This document shows, in pieces, positions 14,485 to 22,175 of a stretch of DNA of 41,493 nucleotides. Position 1 is the first letter of the stretch. Each line of letters begins with the position of its first letter. Under the pieces are notes generated by a model. It saw only the letters and a program-made list of their open reading frames with translations. It did no database searches and had not been told where the DNA came from. Source of the stretch: Mycolicibacterium bacteremicum (GTDB taxonomy: Bacteria > Actinomycetota > Actinomycetes > Mycobacteriales > Mycobacteriaceae); contig NZ_MVHJ01000039.1 of NCBI RefSeq assembly GCF_002086115.1, positions 1 to 41,493 on the forward strand, in the 5' to 3' direction. The position numbers were made by a program, and so were the translations under genes.

Positions 14485-15152
14485 TGCCGGCACGGGGCTC
14501 TGTAAGCAACGGCAGCGACCCCGAAATGCAAAGGCGGAGCCGTTTAACCCGACTCCGATCGCAGGCAACGCCCGATGGAAGTACGTTCGACAACGGAATG
14601 ATCCGATCCCTGAGTAGTTGTCGGGACATCGGCCATATTGGTGGAGAATCAGCCCGTAGACAGCATGGGATGTCCCCGCCTGAAGCGTCTTGACCGAGGA
14701 ATTCGGCGCCGGGTCACCAGCGCCGGTGCGCACACTTCGTGTGGCAGGTTGCGCCATGAACGTACACACAGACGGACTCCGACTGCCCGACGTCTCTCGA
14801 TGCAGGTGGTGCGCCATAGTGCGCGAATCCGGGCCTGAACTACGCCATCTAGCGATCCGCAGCGGGTTCGAGCGGGACGTGCATTCACGCCTGGCCACCT
14901 CCGCCGCGTGCGCCGGAGAACGAATTTCGGCCGTCGATAATCGCGGTTCACGGGCCCTGAGTGCAAGAGGTGTGTGGCACTGAGCGGTATTGGCTGGAAG
15001 GGATGGCTTTACACGAGGCGGGTTGGTCACGCGAGAGTGAGGTCAGCGCTCCAGCGAGCGACACCACCAGGACGGCTCAACAATGTTCGGGTGCCAAACG
15101 AAGGTGGCTGTGGTCGTGGACCATGCCGTGCGTCGCGCCGTAGCTTGTCGAC
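14485..15152. other. Gene-poor stretch between cargo and element core
   Basis: No strong gene in about 670 bp. One weak plus-strand frame (14756-14983) is listed separately. Long overlapping frames on the other strand have no ribosome sites and low-complexity Arg/Ser-rich composition, so they look like antisense noise. The stretch separates the mmpL cargo from the replication and integration genes. Confidence 0.4.
14756..14983 (+). CDS. Possible small hypothetical protein
   Basis: A 75-residue frame from ATG 14756 (or from TTG 14690). It contains one CxxC (SRCRWCAIVRESG) and a moderately protein-like middle (LRHLAIRSGFERDVHSRL). There is no ribosome site and I do not recognise it. It may be a degraded zinc-ribbon protein or a chance frame. 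Confidence 0.25.
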   Translation: MNVHTDGLRLPDVSRCRWCAIVRESGPELRHLAIRSGFERDVHSRLATSAACAGERISAVDNRGSRALSARGVWH

Positions 15153-15941
15153 ATGAGTGCCGTGTCGAAATTGGAAGCGCGTCATCGCGCCCGTGAGGCG
15201 CAACGGAAGATGAACGAATTGCGAGCGCAGCGGCAGCGCGCCAACGCAGAGGACGCGACCGCCGTGCGGGCGGTGATTGGACGCTTGCACGACGTGGACG
15301 AATGGGAGGGGCGTCGCCTCGCCCAGACACGTCAACAAGTGACCGCAGAGGCGCAGAGCAGACGCCGTCGCTATTTCGCCGAAGCGGGTGCGTCGATCAG
15401 ATATATGCGAGATCGCGGCGAGACGCTGGCGTCCATCGCGGAACTCGTGGGTGTCGATGTCAGCGAGATACGCGCGGTGCTGCATAGCAAGGGGACGAAA
15501 GGACCGGTTGCTGCGCAGCCTGGTGCCCGCGGGACCGCTCGCACGGACATGGAGTGGCCGCGGTGTGTGCGATGCGATGCGTTGATGATGGATCCCGAGG
15601 ACCGACCTCGCCGCGGACGCCGTCGGCTCTACTGCTCTGACTCGTGCCGGCGTGATGCATCTGCGGCCCGCATGGCAGCCGAGCGCCATGGTGCGCCCAT
15701 CCGCGTCATCGAGGTCCCACGAGCCGGCTCGTTCGCAGAGCCCGAAGCATTGCGTGCGGATCCACCGGCGCCTGTGTCCGTTACCGCTCTAGACGCCGCG
15801 GATATCGCATCCCGAGACGAACAGGCGCTGTGCCTGCTGTTGGCGAGGCTTACGGAGCGAGCACGACGGAAAGATCTCGACCGGGCGACTCTGACGGCGG
15901 CGCGTGATCTTGCCAAAGCCGTTTATCCGTACCGCAGCTGA
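15153..15941 (+). CDS. Unknown element protein with coiled coil, HTH-like segment and zinc ribbon
   Basis: 262 residues; family not recognised. Residues 1-75 are charged and helical, probably a coiled coil (LEARHRAREAQRKMNELRAQ). Residues about 83-112 (MRDRGETLASIAELVGVDVS) look like a helix-turn-helix. Residues about 135-175 have CVRCDALM followed by YCSDSCRRDA, a Cys4 zinc ribbon of the type in DNA-binding or transposition proteins. The C-terminus is helical. It is the plus-strand neighbour of the element's replication genes and convergent with the next gene. A DNA-binding role in replication or maintenance of the element is plausible but unproven. Confidence 0.7.
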   Translation: MSAVSKLEARHRAREAQRKMNELRAQRQRANAEDATAVRAVIGRLHDVDEWEGRRLAQTRQQVTAEAQSRRRRYFAEAGASIRYMRDRGETLASIAELVGVDVSEIRAVLHSKGTKGPVAAQPGARGTARTDMEWPRCVRCDALMMDPEDRPRRGRRRLYCSDSCRRDASAARMAAERHGAPIRVIEVPRAGSFAEPEALRADPPAPVSVTALDAADIASRDEQALCLLLARLTERARRKDLDRATLTAARDLAKAVYPYRS

Positions 15942-15946
15942 AGACC

Positions 15947-16414
15947 TCAGCGGCCTCTAACTCGTTGGCGGCGCAGTGAGCCGTCCTGTCGCCGCTGTGT
16001 CGGCCCGCACGCGGTCAGACTGTTGTCTGCCCTGTGCAATCCGTGCGCCGTTGCCGCCGCGATCTCCGCGGGCAGTTCGACCTCGAAACGGAGCTCCAGC
16101 TCGTCGAGGACGTCTCGTCGCGCCGCTGCAAGTAGCAACGTCGCGTCGTCACGATGCGGGAGTACGCCGTGGTCACGCGCGTACCGAGCGGTGACGGTAT
16201 CGACAAGATCGTCCAGAGCTGTTGTGAGAAGAAGGGCATCGTCGTCGGCCTGGATCTCCGCGAACTCCTCGCAGCGATCGCTGGACCACGTCGACGGAAA
16301 AGCGAGTCCCGTCAGGTACCAGTGTTTGATGGCCGCGGCTAGCTCACCGGACCATCCGTAGTCAGGCCAGTCGTGTACGACCGCCTGGACGATTGCGTCG
16401 AAATGGGCGTTCAC
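15947..16414 (-). CDS. Hypothetical protein downstream of the element ATPase
   Basis: 155 residues if translation starts at GTG 16414, which has GGGG 6 bp upstream and leaves a 38-bp gap after the ATPase gene; longer starts would overlap that gene. The sequence is acidic and largely helical (VVHDWPDYGWSGELAAAIKH, RDDATLLLAAARRDVLDELE). No family recognised. It is probably cotranscribed with the ATPase and may act in element replication. Confidence 0.6.
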   Translation of the reverse strand: MNAHFDAIVQAVVHDWPDYGWSGELAAAIKHWYLTGLAFPSTWSSDRCEEFAEIQADDDALLLTTALDDLVDTVTARYARDHGVLPHRDDATLLLAAARRDVLDELELRFEVELPAEIAAATAHGLHRADNSLTACGPTQRRQDGSLRRQRVRGR

Positions 16415-16452
16415 ACCAACCCCAATCACTGTTCTGAACCAATTCTGCCCGA

Positions 16453-17976
16453 TCAAGCCGGCAGATCCCGAACGTAAGACGATCCGTCTGGCGCAGGCGA
16501 AATGCGCGAGGGACGCGAGGGTTGCGAGGCTTGTTTGGCCAACACATCTTTGTAGGGCGGGTAGACAGTCCAGAGCAACACGTTCCGATGATTTCGACCT
16601 CCGTCGTCTTCGATCGCCCAGCCCAGACTGCGCAGCGCAGGTGCATGTCGGCGCAGAAGTGCTGTGACGTCCCGGCCGTTCTTCGGCCACTCCTTGGGCT
16701 TCCGCCAGGTGTCGCCGGCCGGGGTGACGGCTGCCAGCAGGTCGCCTCCGGACTTTCCGATCAGTGGTTCCCGGATGCCCTGGCGTAGCCGTTCGATGAA
16801 GGGGTCAGCGGACAGACTGTCCTCAGAGAGTTGGTTCGCGCGCGACAAGTACCGCCGGAAGCCATTGGTCGACAAAACTTCGTCGACGGCCGCCAGCGTG
16901 CGACTGAAGTCCGCCATCCGTGGCGACACGTCGACCGCGATGGTTTCCAGGCGTTGATGGACCGAGGCGGCCAGGTCGAGGAGTCCGCCCAGAATGCCTG
17001 GTAGGGCCGTGCGCCACTGTTGTCGCATGGTGGCTTCCGGTTGTCGCATGTGACGATCAATGCGTCGCAGGTCGACCGTCGCCAGTCGCTCTGCGAGGTC
17101 GGGTCGCACAGCGCCGACATCAATGCCGTTGATGATGACGCAACGGCGGAACTTGACCACCGCTAGATCGGAGTCTGTGTACAAGGCTCGTTTGACGTTG
17201 CCGTCGCCGGTCGCGGCGCGGCAAAGGGAATCCGACAACCACGCAGGAATCGTGGAGAGGTTGTCGAGGGCAACCACCCACGACCCGGATGCGGCGGTGA
17301 CCCATGAGTCCGCGTCGCGGGGTGCCTGCCGCAGAGGGACCGGTGATGGGTCGATGAGATCAACCAGCATGCGGGTAGTCGTGCTCTTGGCGCTACCCTG
17401 CTCCGCGAAGAGCGCCAAGATCGGGTGTGGGACATCGCTTTGTACGAGTGCGGCAACGAGTGCAGCAAGGAGGACCGGTCGGTCCTCGAAGTCGATGTTG
17501 ACGAAGTCCCAGAGCTTCTGGACATCGCCGCCCTCGACTGGTAGCGGCATCGCTCCGGTCAGTTTGGTGCGCAGAAAGCGCACCGGTGCACGTTCGGTGA
17601 GCATCCACCGCCCGTGTCCGATACGGATCGCGTGACCATCGGACCGTCCGGTGTCAACGTAGATTGCGCCGTCATGATCGGCGACGCGAAGGTTCAGACG
17701 TTCGGGCGGTGTCGAGGCGGCCAGTCCTTCGAGGATTAAAGTTGCGTCGGTAAGGGCCTGGCCGCCGGCGACTGTGCCGGTTTCGGCGAAATAACGGGCA
17801 GCGAGGTCGGCGCGTAGGCCGGCCCTACCGGCGCGGAGCAGCATTACCAGGTGTGGGCGAGCGCGGTCAGCGCCGAACGGCTCGCCTTCATCTGAGACTC
17901 CGAGCAGGTACCGCTCCTGGGCCATGCCGACCAGGCGGGCGGCGACTGACTTCTTCTCGGTTTCGTTGTCGCTCAT
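16453..17976 (-). CDS. Primase/helicase-like P-loop ATPase of the integrative element
   Basis: 507 residues from ATG 17976. Walker A is near residues 192-199 (EQGSAKSTTT) and Walker B near 233-238 (WVVALDNLS), followed by a sensor-like Asn (VIINGIDVGAVRPDLAERLA). This order resembles superfamily 3 / D5-type helicases of phages and plasmids, and many actinobacterial integrative elements carry one between xis and unknown genes. It probably unwinds or initiates replication of the excised circle. No separate primase active site was identified in residues 1-150. A strong hairpin lies between it and xis. Confidence 0.75.
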   Translation of the reverse strand: MSDNETEKKSVAARLVGMAQERYLLGVSDEGEPFGADRARPHLVMLLRAGRAGLRADLAARYFAETGTVAGGQALTDATLILEGLAASTPPERLNLRVADHDGAIYVDTGRSDGHAIRIGHGRWMLTERAPVRFLRTKLTGAMPLPVEGGDVQKLWDFVNIDFEDRPVLLAALVAALVQSDVPHPILALFAEQGSAKSTTTRMLVDLIDPSPVPLRQAPRDADSWVTAASGSWVVALDNLSTIPAWLSDSLCRAATGDGNVKRALYTDSDLAVVKFRRCVIINGIDVGAVRPDLAERLATVDLRRIDRHMRQPEATMRQQWRTALPGILGGLLDLAASVHQRLETIAVDVSPRMADFSRTLAAVDEVLSTNGFRRYLSRANQLSEDSLSADPFIERLRQGIREPLIGKSGGDLLAAVTPAGDTWRKPKEWPKNGRDVTALLRRHAPALRSLGWAIEDDGGRNHRNVLLWTVYPPYKDVLAKQASQPSRPSRISPAPDGSSYVRDLPA

Positions 17977-18066
17977 TGGTTGTCCTGATCGCCACGCTTC
18001 AGCAGGGCGCAGTGACGAGCTATTCTCATGTGGAACTTCCGTGTTGGGTGACCGGGTGGTTCGAAC

Positions 18067-18095
18067 AAAGACCTCGGCTAGGCCCCGGGGTCTTT
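18067..18095. terminator. Hairpin with flanking A/T runs between xis and the ATPase gene
   Basis: AAAGACC (18067-18073) pairs with GGTCTTT (18089-18095); with inner pairs the stem is 11 bp (one G-T) around a 7-nt loop. T-runs follow on the plus strand and a weaker one on the minus strand. On the minus strand it would separate xis from the ATPase gene, either as terminator or attenuator. Only symmetry supports it. Confidence 0.55.
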
Positions 18096-18109
18096 TTCGT
18101 GGATTAAGT

Positions 18110-18307
18110 TCACGCGGCGTCTCCGCCTCCACGCCGAGTTGCCGTTTCTTGCTCCGAGATCCATCGCAGTACCTCGTCGCGTCGGTACACGACTTTGCGG
18201 CCCAAGGTGAAACTGGCCGGCCCGATATCGCAGTGGCGCCAGTAGCGGAGCGTTCCGACCGGGACGCCGATGATGTCCGAAACTTGTTTCGCACTCAGTA
18301 GATCCAT
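18110..18307 (-). CDS. xis: AlpA/MerR-type excisionase
   Basis: 65-residue winged-helix protein. The sequence LLSAKQVSDIIGVPVGTLRYWRH followed by GRKVVYRRDEVLRWI is the classic MerR-like excisionase/AlpA pattern. ATG 18307 is preceded by GGAGG; frames further upstream would run into the int promoter. It is divergent from the integrase across a region with several inverted repeats where it probably binds, and it should favour excision over integration. Confidence 0.88.
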   Translation of the reverse strand: MDLLSAKQVSDIIGVPVGTLRYWRHCDIGPASFTLGRKVVYRRDEVLRWISEQETATRRGGGDAA

Positions 18308-18351
18308 GTTGTTCCTCCCTGAAGTGTTTCCTGTCAACGAATCCAACGTTG

Positions 18352-18441
18352 GTGGTGGTGCTATCGGTTTGTCCACCACTAGCGTGCAATTCACTTACGA
18401 ATCGACTACAGCCGAACGTTTTCATCGGCTGTCGGTGGTGG
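18352..18441. promoter_or_regulatory. Inverted-repeat cluster between xis and int
   Basis: GTGGTGG (18352-18358) and CCACCAC (18373-18379) form one inverted repeat. GGTGGTGG recurs at 18434-18441. ACAGCCGA (18408-18415) and TCGGCTGT (18425-18432) form a perfect 8-9-8 palindrome. The cluster fills the divergent xis/int promoter region and probably holds binding sites for Xis or a repressor of integration. Confidence 0.6.
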
Positions 18442-18476
18442 ATGTGACACTGTGTCCGGGAGCTGAGGAGTTGCTC

Positions 18477-19778
18477 ATGCAGAGACGTAATCGCCGAAGC
18501 GGTGTCGAGGACAGGTGGCGCCGAGCCGACGGAAGCCCCACGGCCCGGGCCGGCAAGGGGCGTCGCTGGCTGGCCAGATATGTAGACGATCAAAGCCAGG
18601 AGAACACCCGTTCGTTCGACCGCAAGGTCGACGCGCAGGCGTGGCTGAACGAGATAACGGCTGCCCAAACCACGGGAACGTACGTCGCGCCGAAAGCGGG
18701 ACGGATCACGGTCCGTGAGCTTCATGTCAAATGGCTTGGGACACAAGGTCATTTGAAGGAGACGACGGTGGCCACACGGGCGTTCGCCTGGTCGGGTTAC
18801 GTCGAGAGCAGGTGGTCATCGGTTTCCGTGGCCGACGTGCAGTCCTCGGACGTCAGGACTTGGGTGCAGGAGCTTGCTGCGGGAGGTGCGAAGCCGGCGA
18901 CCATCGAGAACGCCCTCAGCGTGCTAAGGCAGATTCTGGAGATGGCGGTCGACGACCGACGGATTCCGCGCAATCCCTGTTCCGGCGTCAAGGCGCCGCG
19001 ACGACAGCATCGGTCGAGGGGCTATCTCACCCACCCACAGGTGGAGCTTCTGGCTGACGAAGTGGGTGATTACGCCACCGTGGTCCGGTTCCTGGCCTAT
19101 ACCGGCCTGCGTTGGGGGGAGATGGCAGCGCTGCGGGTGGAATCGTTCGACATGCTGCGCCGTCGGGTGAATATCCGCGAGGCCGTTGCCGAGGTTGGCG
19201 GAAAGCTGGTGTGGTCCACGCCGAAGTCTCATGAGCGTCGCTCGGTGCCCTTCCCCGCCTTCCTCGCCGAGCCGCTCGCTGCGTTGATGGTCGGCAAGCA
19301 ACGCGGGGATTTAGTGTTCGCATCGGCAGAGGGAGCCGTTCTGCGAGTGTCCACGTGGCGACCGCGTGTCTTCAATGTGGCCGTCAAGCGAGTCCAGGAG
19401 CACTTGCCGGCCTTTCCCACCGTCACCCCTCATGACTTGCGGCACACAGCCGCGTCGCTGTCGATCAGCGCCGGTGCGAACGTCAAGGCCGTTCAGACGA
19501 TGCTCGGCCACGCCTCCGCCGTGCTTACCCTCGACACCTACGCCGACCTGTTCCCTGACGATCTGGAGCAGGTTTCGGCTGCACTGGACGCAGCTCGATT
19601 GAAAGCGTTGGAACTCGCTGCGGACCAGCTGCGGACTGGAAAAGAAGAAGGCCCCGAGCTGGAGAACCAGTCAGGGCCTTCTACCTGTATAAACACGAGT
19701 CGGGGTGGCGGGATTCGAACCCACGACCTCTTCGTCCCGAACGAAGCACGCTACCAAGCTGCGCCACACCCCGCGTGA
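18477..19778 (+). CDS. int: Site-specific tyrosine integrase
   Basis: 433 residues from ATG 18477, with AGGAG upstream. Residues about 25-70 are an arm-binding AP2-like N-terminal domain, 75-170 the core-binding domain, and 190-360 the catalytic domain: Arg212 (TGLRWGE), His319-Arg322 (HDLRH), His345 (MLGHAS), Tyr355 (LDTYADLF). It integrates the element into tRNA-Pro. The frame does not stop before the attachment core: residues 406-422 are encoded by the core and 423-433 by the host 5' half of the tRNA gene, read antisense. In the circular form the last 11 residues would be replaced by HHTRAFDEV. Int's 3' end also contains the arm-type repeats and the tRNA terminator. Confidence 0.95.
   Translation: MQRRNRRSGVEDRWRRADGSPTARAGKGRRWLARYVDDQSQENTRSFDRKVDAQAWLNEITAAQTTGTYVAPKAGRITVRELHVKWLGTQGHLKETTVATRAFAWSGYVESRWSSVSVADVQSSDVRTWVQELAAGGAKPATIENALSVLRQILEMAVDDRRIPRNPCSGVKAPRRQHRSRGYLTHPQVELLADEVGDYATVVRFLAYTGLRWGEMAALRVESFDMLRRRVNIREAVAEVGGKLVWSTPKSHERRSVPFPAFLAEPLAALMVGKQRGDLVFASAEGAVLRVSTWRPRVFNVAVKRVQEHLPAFPTVTPHDLRHTAASLSISAGANVKAVQTMLGHASAVLTLDTYADLFPDDLEQVSAALDAARLKALELAADQLRTGKEEGPELENQSGPSTCINTSRGGGIRTHDLFVPNEARYQAAPHPA
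19618..19636 (+). repeat. Arm-type integrase repeat pair, right end
   Basis: CTGCGGAC at 19618-19625 and 19629-19636, 11 bp apart and 56 bp before the right core, inside the int coding sequence. Matches the pair at 6487 in sequence, spacing and orientation. Confidence 0.65.
19646..19682 (-). terminator. tRNA-Pro terminator embedded in int
   Basis: AGAAGGCCC (19646-19654) pairs perfectly with GGGCCTTCT (19674-19682). On the minus strand the stem is followed by a T-rich tract, as in a rho-independent terminator, 17 bp after the tRNA 3' end. The element supplies this terminator along with the replacement 3' half of the tRNA. Confidence 0.75.
19693..19742. repeat. Right attachment core
   Basis: 50 bp identical to 6333-6382. 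Its inner 43 bp are the 3' part of the intact tRNA-Pro gene and its other 7 bp lie beyond the tRNA 3' end. The core boundary falls at the anticodon stem, a common crossover place for tyrosine integrases. Integration here restores the tRNA because the element carries the matching 3' part. Confidence 0.95.
19700..19773 (-). tRNA. tRNA-Pro(CGG)
   Basis: 74-nt tRNA on the minus strand. Acceptor stem CGGGGTG/CACCCCG, anticodon stem CTTCG/CGAAG around loop TTCGGGA with anticodon CGG, and T-arm GGTTCGAATCC. CCA is not encoded. Its 5' half is original chromosome; its 3' half is provided by the integrated element. The terminator is the hairpin at 19646-19682. Confidence 0.95.
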
Positions 19779-20006
19779 AGCCACGACAGCGTATCGCACC
19801 GGGGGGGCGGAAAGCCAAACGGCCTCCGGTTGCCTGGATGCCGCCCGAGGCCGGCGCGCGGCGACGGCTCCGCCGCCGGGTTTCAGCCTGGCGGGCAAGT
19901 GGGAATCCAGGTCGGTAACAGCAGCGGGAAGCAACTCCCGCCCCGGCGGCGTTGTAGACGGTAACGGGCACCGTCGCGGGAGTCCGAGGACAGAAACGAG
20001 GCAGAC

Positions 20007-20210
20007 ATGACCGGGTTGGGTGCGACGATCTACATCGGTTTCTTCGCCCTGGCGGCGCTGTGGCTCTTCGTGTCCGGACGCGGGCCGGCCACCGGCGTTT
20101 CCGACCGCGACGATCAGGACCAGCTGCCCGTGGACTCGAACTCCGAGAGCTTGGCGGCCGACGCCGACGGATACAACCGCTGGCTGGCCAGCCACTCGTC
20201 GCTGAAGTAG
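20007..20210 (+). CDS. Small single-pass membrane protein
   Basis: 67 residues. Residues 4-24 form one hydrophobic helix (GATIYIGFFALAALWLFVSG), and the rest is an acidic tail. GAGG lies 11 bp upstream of ATG 20007. Its last 97 bp overlap the end of the convergent cysteine desulfhydrase gene, which lowers confidence, but the start, helix and ribosome site look real. Function unknown. The 228 bp between it and the tRNA show no other gene. Confidence 0.5.
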   Translation: MTGLGATIYIGFFALAALWLFVSGRGPATGVSDRDDQDQLPVDSNSESLAADADGYNRWLASHSSLK

Positions 20211-21211
20211 GTGTCCGCGTAGCGATCGTCGCTGTCGGCGATCAGCGTCACCACCGACCCGCCTCGCCTCGCGGCGACCATCTCTGCCAGCAGCCCGAAG
20301 GCGCCCCACACGTTCGTGCCGGTCGACGGTCCGACGCGGCGCCCCAGAACCCGGCTCACATGCTGGGCGGCGGCCACCGACGCCGAGTCCGGGACGGTGA
20401 TCATCCGGTCGACCACGCCTGGCTGGAACGACGGCTCCACCCGTGGCCGCCCGATTCCCTCGATGCGTGATGACATCCCCGTCTCGATGTCCAGACAGCC
20501 CTGCTCGTAGGCCGGGAAGAACGCGGAATTCTCCGGGTCCACCACGCACAACCGGGTGGCGTGGCGTCGATAGCGCAGATAGCGGCCGATCGTCGCGCTG
20601 GTGCCGCCGGTGCCCGCGCCCACCACGATCCAGTCCGGCACCGGATGGCTCTCCTGCATCATCTGTTCGAAGATCGACTCGGCGATGTTGTTGTTGCCGC
20701 GCCAATCCGTGGCGCGTTCGGCGTTGGTGAACTGGTCCAGGTAGTGCCCGCCGGTCTGCTGCGCCAGGCGTTCGGCCTCGGCGTACACCTGCGCCGCGCT
20801 GTCCACGAAATGGCAACGCCCGCCCTGGGATTCGATCAACGACACCTTGGTCGAACTGGTCGACCGCGGCATCACCGCGATGAAGGGCACCCCGAGCAGA
20901 GCCGCGAAATACGCTTCCGACACCGCGGTGGAACCCGACGACGCCTCGATGACGGTGGTGCCCTCGCCGATCCATCCGTTGCACAGCGCGTACAGGAACA
21001 GCGACCGGGCCAACCGGTGCTTGAGACTGCCGGTGATGTGCGTCGTCTCATCCTTGAGATACAGCGCGACATCATGGCGGTCCGCCCACGCCGAGGGCAG
21101 CGGATAACGCAGCAGGTGGGTGTCCGCGCTGCGGCGGGCGTCGGCCTCGATCAACCGGACGGCGTTGTCCACCCAGTCCCGTGGCCGGCTACAGGCGATG
21201 TCCCCGCTCAC
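20114..21211 (-). CDS. cds1: PLP-dependent cysteine synthase-like enzyme (Cds1-like)
   Basis: 365 residues, fold type II PLP enzyme. The PLP lysine is in HITGSLKHRLARSL, the substrate loop in EASSGSTAVSEA, and the phosphate-binding glycines in VVGAGTGGTSATIG. It corresponds to M. tuberculosis Rv3684 (Cds1), reported as a cysteine desulfhydrase that releases H2S, pyruvate and ammonia from cysteine. The GTG start at 21211 overlaps the stop of the metallophosphoesterase gene (GTGA) and matches the family length. Confidence 0.85.
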   Translation of the reverse strand: MSGDIACSRPRDWVDNAVRLIEADARRSADTHLLRYPLPSAWADRHDVALYLKDETTHITGSLKHRLARSLFLYALCNGWIGEGTTVIEASSGSTAVSEAYFAALLGVPFIAVMPRSTSSTKVSLIESQGGRCHFVDSAAQVYAEAERLAQQTGGHYLDQFTNAERATDWRGNNNIAESIFEQMMQESHPVPDWIVVGAGTGGTSATIGRYLRYRRHATRLCVVDPENSAFFPAYEQGCLDIETGMSSRIEGIGRPRVEPSFQPGVVDRMITVPDSASVAAAQHVSRVLGRRVGPSTGTNVWGAFGLLAEMVAARRGGSVVTLIADSDDRYADTYFSDEWLASQRLYPSASAAKLSEFESTGSWS

Positions 21212-22155
21212 CGTGCCGATACGGTCGGATGCGCCTGCCCGGCACGGGTCCCCACGCCCTGCCCCTTCGTCGGGGCGGCCACCAGGGTCAGCAGGGTCGC
21301 CTCGGGCCGGCAGCAGAACCGCACCGGCGCGTACGGCGAGGTGCCGATGCCGGCCGACACGTGCAGCTTCATGTCGGCCCCCCACTGCGACGGCCCCTTG
21401 GCCCGCGTGCGGTCGATATCGCAGTTGGTGGCCAGCGCGCCGTAGAACGGCAGGCACAGCTGCCCGCCGTGCGTGTGCCCGGCCATCACCAGCTGATAAC
21501 CGTCGGCGGCGAAACGGTCCAGCACCCACGGCTCCGGCGAATGCGTGAGCCCCAGGGTGAGGTTGGCGGTCCGGTCGGCCGGCCCGGCGATGGTCTCGTA
21601 GCGGTCGCGCTTGAGATGCGGGTCGTCGACCCCGGCCGCGGCGATGCGCAACCCGGCGACATCGAACTCGCGGCGCACATGCGTCATGTCCAACCAGCCG
21701 CGCTCGGTGAACGCCGCGCGCAGATCCTGCCAGGGCAGCGGGTCGCCGTGGATGCGGCGCTTCTTGTTGAACAGATAGTTCGTCGGGTTCTTCGGCTTCG
21801 GCGCGAAGTAGTCATTGCTGCCGAAGACGAACACACCGGGCACCGACAGCAGGTCACCGAGCGCCTGCACCACGGCCGGCACCGCCTTCTGGTGCGACAG
21901 GTTGTCCCCGGTGTTCACCACGAAATCGGGTTGCAACGACGCCAGCTCCCGCAGCCAGGCCTGTTTGCGGCGCTGGCGCGGCAGCATGTGCAGGTCGGAC
22001 AGGTGCAGCACCCGCAGCGGGGTCGACCCCGGGGTGAGCACCGGCATGGTCAGTCCCCGAAGGGCGAACGCATTGCGTTCGATCAGCGACGCGTAGCCGA
22101 TACCCGCGGCGAGAGTGCCTGCGGCGATCGCGGCGGTGTTCTTCAGGTGCGACAT
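21208..22155 (-). CDS. Metallophosphoesterase (Rv3683-like)
   Basis: 315 residues. One N-terminal hydrophobic segment (AAIAAGTLAAGIGYASLI) probably anchors it in the membrane. Metal-binding motifs in order: LHLSDLHML, VNTGDNLS, VFGSNDYF (a GNHD variant with Ser-Asn) and MAGHTHGGQ. These define the calcineurin-like YkuE-type family. Substrate unknown; relatives act on lipid or nucleotide phosphates. It lies between ponA2 (20-bp gap) and cds1 (coupled), an order kept in M. tuberculosis. Confidence 0.9.
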   Translation of the reverse strand: MSHLKNTAAIAAGTLAAGIGYASLIERNAFALRGLTMPVLTPGSTPLRVLHLSDLHMLPRQRRKQAWLRELASLQPDFVVNTGDNLSHQKAVPAVVQALGDLLSVPGVFVFGSNDYFAPKPKNPTNYLFNKKRRIHGDPLPWQDLRAAFTERGWLDMTHVRREFDVAGLRIAAAGVDDPHLKRDRYETIAGPADRTANLTLGLTHSPEPWVLDRFAADGYQLVMAGHTHGGQLCLPFYGALATNCDIDRTRAKGPSQWGADMKLHVSAGIGTSPYAPVRFCCRPEATLLTLVAAPTKGQGVGTRAGQAHPTVSAR

Positions 22156-22175
22156 GGCAGCAGTTTACTGCGAGA

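Noticed and set aside
14443..15030. 195-codon minus-strand frame opposite the gap after the second tetR
   Set aside because: Arg/Ser/Pro-rich antisense-type composition, overlaps the tetR 3' end, no ribosome site.
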